Assembly (NCBI GenBank): GCA_038239195.1
Contig: JBBSEZ010000221.1
Location: forward strand, 1-16,164
Origin: JBBSEZ01 sp038239195
Lineage (GTDB): Bacteria > Planctomycetota > Planctomycetia > Gemmatales > Gemmataceae
Direction: 5' to 3'
DNA length: 16,164 nt
Part shown: piece after piece, positions 1 to 6,085 of the stretch
Layout of the letters: every line of letters begins with the position of its first letter
Position numbering within the stretch: the first letter of the stretch is position 1
Translations under genes and position numbers: made by a program
The notes under the pieces: generated by a model
What the model was told of the DNA's origin: nothing
What the model saw: the letters and a program-made list of their open reading frames with translations, nothing else
Databases searched by the model: none

Positions 1-163
1 CCGCCGCCCCCCCCGCCCCGCACCCCCCCCACCCCCCCCCAGCCCCCAACCAACACAAATAGGGCCCGGTGGGGGGGGGGGGGGGCCTGGCGGGGGGCGG
101 GCCGCCCGGGCGCCCCCCCCCCCCCCCACGCCCGGGTTCGCGTTCGAGAGGGAGGAGCGACTG
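1..163. other. G/C homopolymer stretch at left edge, probable assembly artefact
   Basis: The first 130 bases are almost only C and G, with a run of 15 G at 71-85 and a run of 15 C at 113-127, plus many shorter C runs broken by single A or G. No credible ORF, RNA gene or promoter is visible. The composition differs sharply from the rest of the window, which is GC-rich but of normal complexity. I infer low-quality sequence at a contig end. Normal sequence resumes at about 131, and a good ribosome binding site (GGAGGAG, 151-157) serves the first gene. Confidence 0.7.
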
Positions 164-1264
164 ATGAACTGGCGCGGCTTGCTGGAATCGTTGACGATCA
201 CGCTGGCGGCCATCGCGTCGTCGCTGCTCCTGTTCGGGCTGTTCCTGTGGGCCTACAACCTGTGGGCCAACAACAAGACGGTCTCGCCGCTCGACCTGTA
301 CGGCGCCATCTACCAGGGCGGGTTCGGCCATCGCACCCAGATCATGAAGGCCCTGACCAAGGCGGCGCCGCTGATCCTGACGGCGTTGTGTACGGCCTTG
401 CCCGCCCGGCTGGGGCTCGTCATCATCGGCGGCGAGGGGGCCCTGGTGGCCGGCGGCCTGGCGGCCGCAGTCGTCGTCCTGTCCCTCGGTGGGCTGCCGA
501 CGCCCCTGCCCTTCGCGGGAATGGCCCTGGCCGGCATGGTCGCGGGGGGCGCGGTGATCGCTCTCGCGGGCGCCTTGCGCCACTGGCGCGGCGTCAACGC
601 CACCATTTCCAGCCTGCTGTTCGCGTACGTGGTGATCGGCGTTTTCACCTTCCTGGTGGAAGGCCCCTTGAAGGACCCGGCAAGCACCAACACGCCCTCG
701 ACCCATCCCATCCCCGCCTCGGCGGTCCTCGGCAAGATGCCCGGCCTCGACGTCCACTGGGGCCTGGCCTTCGGCGTCGTCGCCTGCGTGCTCGCCTGGC
801 TGCTGCTGGACCACACGACCTTCGGCTTCGCCACTCGCATGGCGGGCGGCAACGTGCGCGCCGCCCAGGTCGCCGGGCTCCCGGTCGGGCGCCTGGTCCT
901 CATCACCTGCTTCCTGGCGGGGGCGGCCGCCGGCCTCGCGGGCGCCGTCGAGATCGCAGCCGTTCAGAAGCAAGCCAACGCCAACCTGATCGTCGGCTAC
1001 GGCTACACCGGCATTCTGGTCTCGTTCATCGCGCGCCACCACCCGCTCGGCATTCTGCCCGTGGCGCTGCTGTTCGGCGGGCTGAAGGCGTCGTCCGACG
1101 TGCTCCAGTATCGCCTTGGCCTGCCCGACGCCTCCGTGGACGTCCTGGCCGGCACCACCTTCGTGGTGATCCTGCTCTTCGAGACCCTGTACGGGCGGTT
1201 CAACTTCTTCCAGCCGCGCGAACTGCGCGAGGGCGAGCCGGCGGTTGTCAAGGCGGCGGCCTGA
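164..1264 (+). CDS. ABC transporter permease, BmpA/nucleoside-type importer (subunit 1)
   Basis: This 366-residue inner-membrane protein is one of two permease subunits of an importer in the branched-chain amino acid/ribose permease superfamily (BPD_transp_2), closest in style to the NupP/YufP nucleoside permeases. A long hydrophobic segment near residues 8-32 opens the protein and is followed by about nine more. The conserved glycine-rich GGEGALVAGG motif lies near residue 90, and an AGxAAGLAGAVE-like motif comes late, as is usual for the family. The ATG at 164 is preceded by GGAGGAG six bases upstream. The second permease follows 29 bases downstream, then a cysteine hydrolase and the ATPase, so this is one operon. 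The substrate is not evident from the permease itself. The hydrolase neighbours suggest a ureide or carbamoylated nitrogen compound. Confidence 0.9.
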   Translation: MNWRGLLESLTITLAAIASSLLLFGLFLWAYNLWANNKTVSPLDLYGAIYQGGFGHRTQIMKALTKAAPLILTALCTALPARLGLVIIGGEGALVAGGLAAAVVVLSLGGLPTPLPFAGMALAGMVAGGAVIALAGALRHWRGVNATISSLLFAYVVIGVFTFLVEGPLKDPASTNTPSTHPIPASAVLGKMPGLDVHWGLAFGVVACVLAWLLLDHTTFGFATRMAGGNVRAAQVAGLPVGRLVLITCFLAGAAAGLAGAVEIAAVQKQANANLIVGYGYTGILVSFIARHHPLGILPVALLFGGLKASSDVLQYRLGLPDASVDVLAGTTFVVILLFETLYGRFNFFQPRELREGEPAVVKAAA

Positions 1265-1293
1265 GTTCCAGGGCGAGCAAAGGAGGACGTACG

Positions 1294-2265
1294 ATGAGCG
1301 ATCTGAGCGACCTCGGCTACTGGGGAGTGCCGCTGGCCATCTTCGTCGGCTCCATACGCGTGGGCACGCCCTTCCTGTTCGTCAGCCTCGGCGAGTGCAT
1401 CACCGAGAAGGCCGGGCGGGTCAACCTGGGCCTGGAAGGCACCCTCATCATGGGGGCCATGACCGGCTACGCGGTGAGTTACCACGCCGGCAAGGGCGGT
1501 TACGCCAACGTCATGGGCTACGACCTCTCGCCGTGGGCCGGTGTGGCGGCAGCGGGCGCCGTCGGGGCCGTGCTGGGCGCCCTCCACGCCGTCATCTGCA
1601 ACAGGCCCCGCGTGAACTACGTCGCGGTCGGCATCGCCATGATGCTCTTCGGCATAGGGCTGGCCTCCTACCTCGGCACGCCTTACATCAAGCCGCAAGC
1701 GCCCAAGCTGCCCGACGTCGACTTCGGCTTCTGGTCGGACATCCCGATCGTCCGCGACGCCCTGCGCCTCAACGCGCTGTTCGTTGTGGGCGTCCTGCTG
1801 GCGCCGCTGATCTCGTGGATGCTCCTGTATACGCGCTGGGGGCTGGTCCTGCGCCTCGCGGGCGAGAGCGAGGAGGCATCGGCCGCGATGGGCTATTCGG
1901 TGGCGCGCATCCGCATCGTCGCCACCGCCCTGGGCGGCGTCCTCGCCGGCATCGGCGGCAGCTACCTGTCGCTCTACTACCCGGGGTCGTGGAGCGAGCG
2001 CATCTCCAACGGGCAAGGGCTGATGGCGGTCGCCCTGGTGATCTTCGCCCGCTGGGGCCCGGTGCGCTGCCTGTGGGCGTCGCTGCTGTTCGGCGGCGTC
2101 GGCTCGCTTGGCCTGGCCCTCCAGGGGGCCGGCCTGACCTCGGCGGCCGTGGCTTACCTGTGGAACACCGCGCCCTACGTCCTCACCCTGGGCATCATGA
2201 TCCTGACCTCGTCGCGAGCCCGCGCCATGGTTGGCGCCCCCGCCGAATTGAGCCGGGTGCGCTGA
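1294..2265 (+). CDS. ABC transporter permease, BmpA/nucleoside-type importer (subunit 2)
   Basis: This 323-residue membrane protein is the partner permease of the preceding gene and resembles NupQ/YufQ-type subunits. Near residues 37-50 it carries the family signature around EKAGRVNLGLEGTLIMGA. About eight to ten hydrophobic segments follow. I chose the ATG at 1294 because AGGAGG at 1281-1286 sits seven bases upstream; an upstream extension in the same frame only overlaps the first permease out of frame. Residues 68-79, in a loop between membrane segments, read GGYANVMGYDLS. This is nearly identical to the active-site loop of the hydrolase encoded next (see findings). The gene is followed after 40 bases by that hydrolase. 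Confidence 0.9.
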   Translation: MSDLSDLGYWGVPLAIFVGSIRVGTPFLFVSLGECITEKAGRVNLGLEGTLIMGAMTGYAVSYHAGKGGYANVMGYDLSPWAGVAAAGAVGAVLGALHAVICNRPRVNYVAVGIAMMLFGIGLASYLGTPYIKPQAPKLPDVDFGFWSDIPIVRDALRLNALFVVGVLLAPLISWMLLYTRWGLVLRLAGESEEASAAMGYSVARIRIVATALGGVLAGIGGSYLSLYYPGSWSERISNGQGLMAVALVIFARWGPVRCLWASLLFGGVGSLGLALQGAGLTSAAVAYLWNTAPYVLTLGIMILTSSRARAMVGAPAELSRVR

Positions 2266-2305
2266 CGCGGCGGGCCGACCGACACGTGAGAGGGACTGAC
2301 CGACC

Positions 2306-2986
2306 ATGCCGAAGTTCGTCGAGGCGACGCCCTACCCCTGGCCCTACAACGGCGATCTGCGGCCCGCCAACACGGCCCTGATCGTCATCGACATGCAGAC
2401 CGACTTCTGCGGGCAGGGCGGCTACGTGGACGTCATGGGCTACGACCTGTCGCTGACCCGCGCCCCCATCGAGCCGATCCGGCGCGTGCTGTCCGCCCTG
2501 CGCGCCGGGGGCTTTCACGTGCTGCACACGCGCGAGGGGCACCGGCCCGACCTGTCCGACCTGCCTGCCAACAAGCGCTGGCGCTCGCGTCGCATCGGGG
2601 CCGGCATCGGCGACGCCGGGCCGTGCGGCCGGGTGCTCGTGCGCGGCGAGCCGGGCTGGGAGATCATCCCCGAGTTGGCCCCGCGCCCCGGCGAGCCGAT
2701 CATCGACAAGCCCGGCAAGGGCTCGTTCTGCGCCACCGACCTCGAGCTGGTGCTGCGCCGGCTGGGGGTGGAGAACCTCGTGCTGACCGGCATCACCACC
2801 GACGTGTGCGTTCACACGACGATGCGCGAGGCCAACGATCGCGGCTTCGAGTGCCTGCTCCTCGAGGACTGCTGCGGCGCCACCGACGTGGGCAACCACG
2901 CGGCCGCCGTCAAGATGGTGACCATGCAAGGCGGCGTTTTCGGCGCCGTCGCGCGTTCCGGCGACCTTGTGGAGGCCCTGCAATGA
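2306..2986 (+). CDS. Isochorismatase-fold cysteine hydrolase, biuret hydrolase-like
   Basis: This 226-residue cytoplasmic amidohydrolase has the Asp-Lys-Cys triad of the family at D29 (IDMQ), K135 (DKPGKGSF) and C168 (TTDVCVHTT). The spacings of 106 and 33 residues equal those of biuret hydrolase BiuH from Rhizobium leguminosarum (D36, K142, C175). With the same offset of seven, the BiuH loop and channel residues Phe41, Tyr47, Met51, Gln215 and Val218 correspond to F34, Y40, M44, Q208 and V211 here. BiuH converts biuret to allophanate and ammonia. Related enzymes act on triuret or ureidoacrylate, so the exact substrate is inferred. The stop codon overlaps the ATPase start (ATGA), which puts the enzyme inside the transporter operon. 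It probably acts on the imported compound. The SD is weak (GAGAGGG at 2288-2294). Confidence 0.85.
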   Translation: MPKFVEATPYPWPYNGDLRPANTALIVIDMQTDFCGQGGYVDVMGYDLSLTRAPIEPIRRVLSALRAGGFHVLHTREGHRPDLSDLPANKRWRSRRIGAGIGDAGPCGRVLVRGEPGWEIIPELAPRPGEPIIDKPGKGSFCATDLELVLRRLGVENLVLTGITTDVCVHTTMREANDRGFECLLLEDCCGATDVGNHAAAVKMVTMQGGVFGAVARSGDLVEALQ

Positions 2987-4560
2987 CCCCGCTTTCCGGC
3001 GCCGCCCCGGCCGCGATCCTCGCCGCCCTGCCGCCCTTGCCACTCGACGGCCCCCCGCTGGTCGAGGCGATCAAGCTTTCCAAGCGCTTCGGCGCCTTGC
3101 AGGCGCTGAGCGACGTGTCGCTGACGCTGCGCCCCGGCTCGTTTCGCGCGCTGCTGGGCGAGAACGGTGCCGGCAAGAGCACCCTGGTCAAGTGCATCAT
3201 GGGCACCTACCAGTCCGACTCCGGCAGCGTGCGCGTCGGCGCCCACCAGGCGGAGCTGAAGACGCCGCGCCACGCCCACGCCCTGGGCCTGGGCATGGTC
3301 TACCAGCACTTCACCCTGGTCGAGAACATGACCGTGGTGGAGAACCTGGTGCTGGCGCGCGAGCACGTCCCGGCCATCATCGAGTGGAAGGCCGAGACGG
3401 AGCGCTTCCGGGCCTTCCTCGAGGAGATGCCCTTCCGGGTCGAGCCGACGGCGCTGGTGCGCAACCTGGCGGCCGGCGAGAAACAGAAGGCCGAGATCCT
3501 CAAACAGCTCTACCTCCGCCGCAAGGTGCTGATCCTCGACGAGCCGACCTCGGTGCTTACCCCGCAGGAGGCCGACGAACTGCTCGGCGTGGTCCGGGGC
3601 ATGTGCAGCGCGGGCCGGCTCAGCGTCCTGATCATCACCCACAAGTTCCGCGAGGTCCAGGGGTACTGCGACGAGGTCACGGTCCTCCGCCACGGCCGGC
3701 TCACCGGCGAGGGACGGGTGAGCGACCTGACGCCCGCAGCCATGGCCGAGATGATGATGGGGAACGCCGTCCTGCCGGAGAAGGCGGCCCGCGAGGAGGT
3801 GCCGGCCGGGACCGCCGGACCGCGCCTGGTCGTCGAGGGCCTGACCGCCGAGAACGACGTGGGCGTGCCCGTGCTGCGCGGGCTGTCGCTGAGCGTGCGG
3901 CCCCACGAGATCGTGGGCATCGCCGGGGTGTCGGGCAACGGCCAGCGCGAGCTGGTGCAGGTGCTGGCCGGGCAGCGCGAGCGCAGCGCCGGGACGGTGG
4001 TGGTCCAGGGCCAGCCTTACCGATGCACGCGGGACGAGATGCGCCGGCACCGCTTTCACGTGCTGCCGGAGATGCCGCTCCAGAACGCCTGCGTGCCGAC
4101 CATGACGACGGGCGAGAACCTGGCGTTTCGCCGGTTCGACACCTCGGGGATGACGCTCGGCCGCTGGTTCGTGAACCTGCGGGCGGTGCGGGACCGCGCC
4201 CACGACCTGATCGAGCGCTTCCGCGTCCGCCCAACGTCGCCGGCAGCGCGCATCGGCAACCTGTCGGGCGGCAACGTGCAGCGGGCCGTCCTGGCGCGCG
4301 AACTGGGCGAGGACGTCGAGGTCTTGATCGCGGCCAACCCGTGCTTCGGGCTGGACTTCAATGCCGTCGCGGAGATCCGCTCGCGCATCATGCAAGCGCG
4401 CAACCGCGGCGCCGCCGTGCTGCTGGTCTCGGAAGACCTCGACGAGATCCTGGAGCTCGCCGACCGCGTCCTGGTCGTGTCCGGCGGCCGCATCGTCCAC
4501 GAAACGCCCATCCAGAGCGCCGACCGCCAGGTCATCGGGCGCTACATGGCCGGGCACTGA
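2983..4560 (+). CDS. ABC transporter ATP-binding protein with two nucleotide-binding domains
   Basis: This 525-residue protein is the fused double-ATPase subunit typical of BmpA/NupO and sugar-type importers. Domain 1 has Walker A GENGAGKST at residues 59-67, a degenerate signature LAAGEKQ near 162-168 and Walker B with D186-E187 (LDEPTSVLTP). Domain 2 has a weak Walker A-like GVSGNGQR at 315-322, a good signature LSGGN at 427-431 and a Walker B that lacks the catalytic Glu (IAANPCFGLD). That asymmetry is normal for the family. The start is the ATG at 2983, which overlaps the hydrolase stop by four bases, with GGAGG at 2971-2975. The first 25 residues form a Pro/Ala-rich extension before the domain. 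An array of inverted repeats begins immediately after the stop codon. Confidence 0.93.
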   Translation: MTPLSGAAPAAILAALPPLPLDGPPLVEAIKLSKRFGALQALSDVSLTLRPGSFRALLGENGAGKSTLVKCIMGTYQSDSGSVRVGAHQAELKTPRHAHALGLGMVYQHFTLVENMTVVENLVLAREHVPAIIEWKAETERFRAFLEEMPFRVEPTALVRNLAAGEKQKAEILKQLYLRRKVLILDEPTSVLTPQEADELLGVVRGMCSAGRLSVLIITHKFREVQGYCDEVTVLRHGRLTGEGRVSDLTPAAMAEMMMGNAVLPEKAAREEVPAGTAGPRLVVEGLTAENDVGVPVLRGLSLSVRPHEIVGIAGVSGNGQRELVQVLAGQRERSAGTVVVQGQPYRCTRDEMRRHRFHVLPEMPLQNACVPTMTTGENLAFRRFDTSGMTLGRWFVNLRAVRDRAHDLIERFRVRPTSPAARIGNLSGGNVQRAVLARELGEDVEVLIAANPCFGLDFNAVAEIRSRIMQARNRGAAVLLVSEDLDEILELADRVLVVSGGRIVHETPIQSADRQVIGRYMAGH

Positions 4561-4699
4561 AGGTGACAAGGTGAGGGGGTGACAAGGTGACAAGGTGAAA
4601 CCCCAAGAACAAGGGCGCCCCAATCCCCGCAGCCTGTCACCTTGGTCACCCCCTCACCTTGTCACCCCCTCACCTTGCCACCCCCTCACCTTGTCACCG
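4561..4699. repeat. Inverted GTGACAAG / CTTGTCAC repeat block
   Basis: Just after the ATPase stop, copies of GTGACAAG and GTGAGGGG alternate (4562-4598). After a 36-base spacer the complementary units CACCTTGTCACC and CACCCCCTCACC run from about 4635 to 4699. The right block matches the reverse complement of the left over about 29 bases with one inserted G, so the region can fold as a long stem with slippage. In frame 1 the right block is open and encodes a meaningless Pro/His/Thr-rich extension to the next gene. I recall similar intergenic tandem repeats in Gemmata-like planctomycetes, but that is memory and not checked. It may act as a transcription brake between the two operon halves. Confidence 0.75.
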
Positions 4700-4713
4700 A
4701 AGAAGGGGCCCCG

Positions 4714-5406
4714 ATGCCGACCATTGCCGCCCAGCCCTACGACTATGCCTTCGAGCCGGAGCGGCTCGCGTTGCTGATCATCGACATGCAGCGCGACTTC
4801 ATCGAGTCGGGCGGCTTCGGCGCCGCGCTGGGCAACGACGTCTCCCGGCTGGCGCCCGCGGTCCCCGGGGTGGCCCGGCTGTTGCACGCCTTCCGGGAGC
4901 GAGGGCTGACGGTCGTCCACACCAAGGAGTGCCACGCGCCCGACCTGTCCGACTGCCCCCCGGCCAAGTTGCGCCGTGGCCGCGCCGGGTTGCGCATCGG
5001 CGACCTCGGGCCCATGGGCCGCATCCTCGTCGAAGGGGAACCGGGCAATGACTTCATCGAGCCCCTGCGGCCGCGCTGGGGCGAGCTGGTGATCGGCAAG
5101 CCCGGCAAGGGGGCCTTCCACGCCACGCCCCTGCACGAGGAGCTCCGGGGCCGGGGCATTACGCACCTGCTGGTGACGGGCGTGACCACCGAGGTCTGCG
5201 TGCAGACGACCATGCGCGAGGCCAACGACCGCGGCTTCGAGTGCCTGCTGGTGGAGGACGCCACCGAGAGCTACTTCCCCGAGTTCAAAAAGGCGACCCT
5301 CGACATGGTGCGCGCCCAGGGCGGCATCGTCGGCTGGACCGCGACGGCCGCCCAGGTCGTCGCCGCCCTGGAGGACGGAGAGGTCACGCGCCCGGCCCCT
5401 CCGTGA
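4714..5406 (+). CDS. Second isochorismatase-fold cysteine hydrolase (biuret/triuret/ureide amidase type)
   Basis: This 230-residue protein is a paralogue of the hydrolase at 2306, with the triad at D24 (IDMQ), K129 (GKPGKGAF) and C162 (TTEVCVQTT). The D-to-K spacing is 105, one shorter than in the first copy. F29 and Q202 keep BiuH positions, but the access loop differs (GGFGAALGND against GGYVDVMGYD), Met becomes Leu, and the late region reads ESYFPEF instead of CGATDVGN. A different substrate is therefore likely. Triuret, biuret and ureidoacrylate are candidates, and the gene may supply the other step of a two-step breakdown. I chose the ATG at 4714, after AGAAGGGG; the longer reading from 4642 only translates the repeat block. 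The 3' end overlaps the convergent cupin gene by 23 bases. Confidence 0.82.
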   Translation: MPTIAAQPYDYAFEPERLALLIIDMQRDFIESGGFGAALGNDVSRLAPAVPGVARLLHAFRERGLTVVHTKECHAPDLSDCPPAKLRRGRAGLRIGDLGPMGRILVEGEPGNDFIEPLRPRWGELVIGKPGKGAFHATPLHEELRGRGITHLLVTGVTTEVCVQTTMREANDRGFECLLVEDATESYFPEFKKATLDMVRAQGGIVGWTATAAQVVAALEDGEVTRPAPP

Positions 5407-5752
5407 AGCGAACGCCGCGCTCCCAGACGATCAGCACGACACAGCCCTCCTCGCTGAGGACGCCGTGCTGGCTGCAGGGCCGGTTCACCACCAGGGTGCC
5501 GGCGGGGTAATGTCCGTTTTCGTCGCTCTGGCTGCCTTGCAGCACGAGAACGTGCTCGTAGCCGAGGTGCTCGTGCCGCGGGACGCTGGCGTCGGGCTGA
5601 TAGCGGAGCAGGGCAGCGCCGGGGCCCTCTGGGCCGTCCTGGTAGAGGCGGCGCACGTCAACGCCCGGACGAAAGGGGGCCCAGTCCTCCTCGTCCCGCA
5701 GAGAGGCGGCGCGGGCCAGCAGCCCGCGAAGGATCAGCGCCGGCTCGGCCAT
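5384..5752 (-). CDS. Small cupin protein, ChrR-like cupin domain
   Basis: This 122-residue single-domain cupin resembles the C-terminal cupin of ChrR anti-sigma factors. The likely metal ligands are H60, H62 and E66 (PRHEHLGYEH) with H96 in the second motif (NRPCSQHG). The conserved core LLRYQPDASVP and the VLQGS turn precede and follow the first motif. There is no zinc-binding anti-sigma domain in front, so it is a stand-alone cupin of unknown role, perhaps an enzyme or a metal sensor. I prefer the ATG at 5752 over the TTG two codons upstream because GGAGGGGAG lies six bases before it. It runs convergent to the second hydrolase and overlaps its last 23 bases. Confidence 0.8.
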   Translation of the reverse strand: MAEPALILRGLLARAASLRDEEDWAPFRPGVDVRRLYQDGPEGPGAALLRYQPDASVPRHEHLGYEHVLVLQGSQSDENGHYPAGTLVVNRPCSQHGVLSEEGCVVLIVWERGVRFTEGPGA

Positions 5753-6085
5753 CGACAACTCCCCTCCAGCGCCTTGATCGCCCCAAGCGCGTCCCTCGTC
5801 CGCCCTCCGGGGGAAGGGGGAATCTTAAAGAAGAACTTGCGACGGGACAAGGATGGTTCGCGGTGCCCCCAGCTTTCCCCCCTTGCCGCCCCCCTCGGCC
5901 GAAGCCGCAAACTCGCCAGACCGTTCAAGTTGCAGTCGCTGCGGAGACGATCTTGGTAACACCACGGCGACCAGGATGGTTGCCGCCTCTCCAGGACGGG
6001 GCCAGGTCCCCCGTTGCGAGGTCGTGCCCAGGGCATTGCCAATGGGCCCTCGATCAGAAGGTGCGGCCGTCAGGAGGACATGCGG
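5753..6085. other. Divergent intergenic region, cupin to porin
   Basis: This is 333 bases between divergently transcribed genes. The cupin SD (5759-5767) and a possible cupin promoter lie on the left. AGGAGG at 6072-6077 serves the porin on the right. Several ORFs cross the region in the plus direction, but none has a recognisable product or a ribosome binding site. I see no sigma-54 element, no clear terminator and no RNA gene. Confidence 0.6.
5822..5850 (-). promoter_or_regulatory. Possible sigma-70-type promoter for the cupin gene
   Basis: Read on the minus strand, TTGTCC (5850-5845) and TAAGAT (5827-5822) are separated by 17 bases. Each matches four of six consensus positions. The predicted transcript would start near 5815 and give a leader of about 60 bases. 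Planctomycete promoter consensus is poorly defined, so this is tentative. Confidence 0.3.

Noticed and set aside
71..127. G15/C15 inverted repeat as a real hairpin or replication feature
   Set aside because: The surrounding homopolymers suggest sequence error at a contig end, so biological meaning cannot be claimed.
2812..4623. Long minus-strand ORF opposite the ATPase gene
   Set aside because: It is rich in Ala, Gly, His and Arg with no motif and no SD, a usual effect of high GC at third codon positions opposite a real gene. The same holds for the other long antisense ORFs opposite permease, urt and hydrolase genes.
4642..4713. In-frame upstream extension of the second hydrolase
   Set aside because: It only translates the inverted repeat block into a Pro/His/Thr-rich stretch, and the conserved protein begins at the ATG at 4714 with its own SD.
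6014..6085. Longer N-terminus for the porin
   Set aside because: The extra residues put a charged non-secretory segment before a good signal peptide and pass through the SD at 6072-6077.
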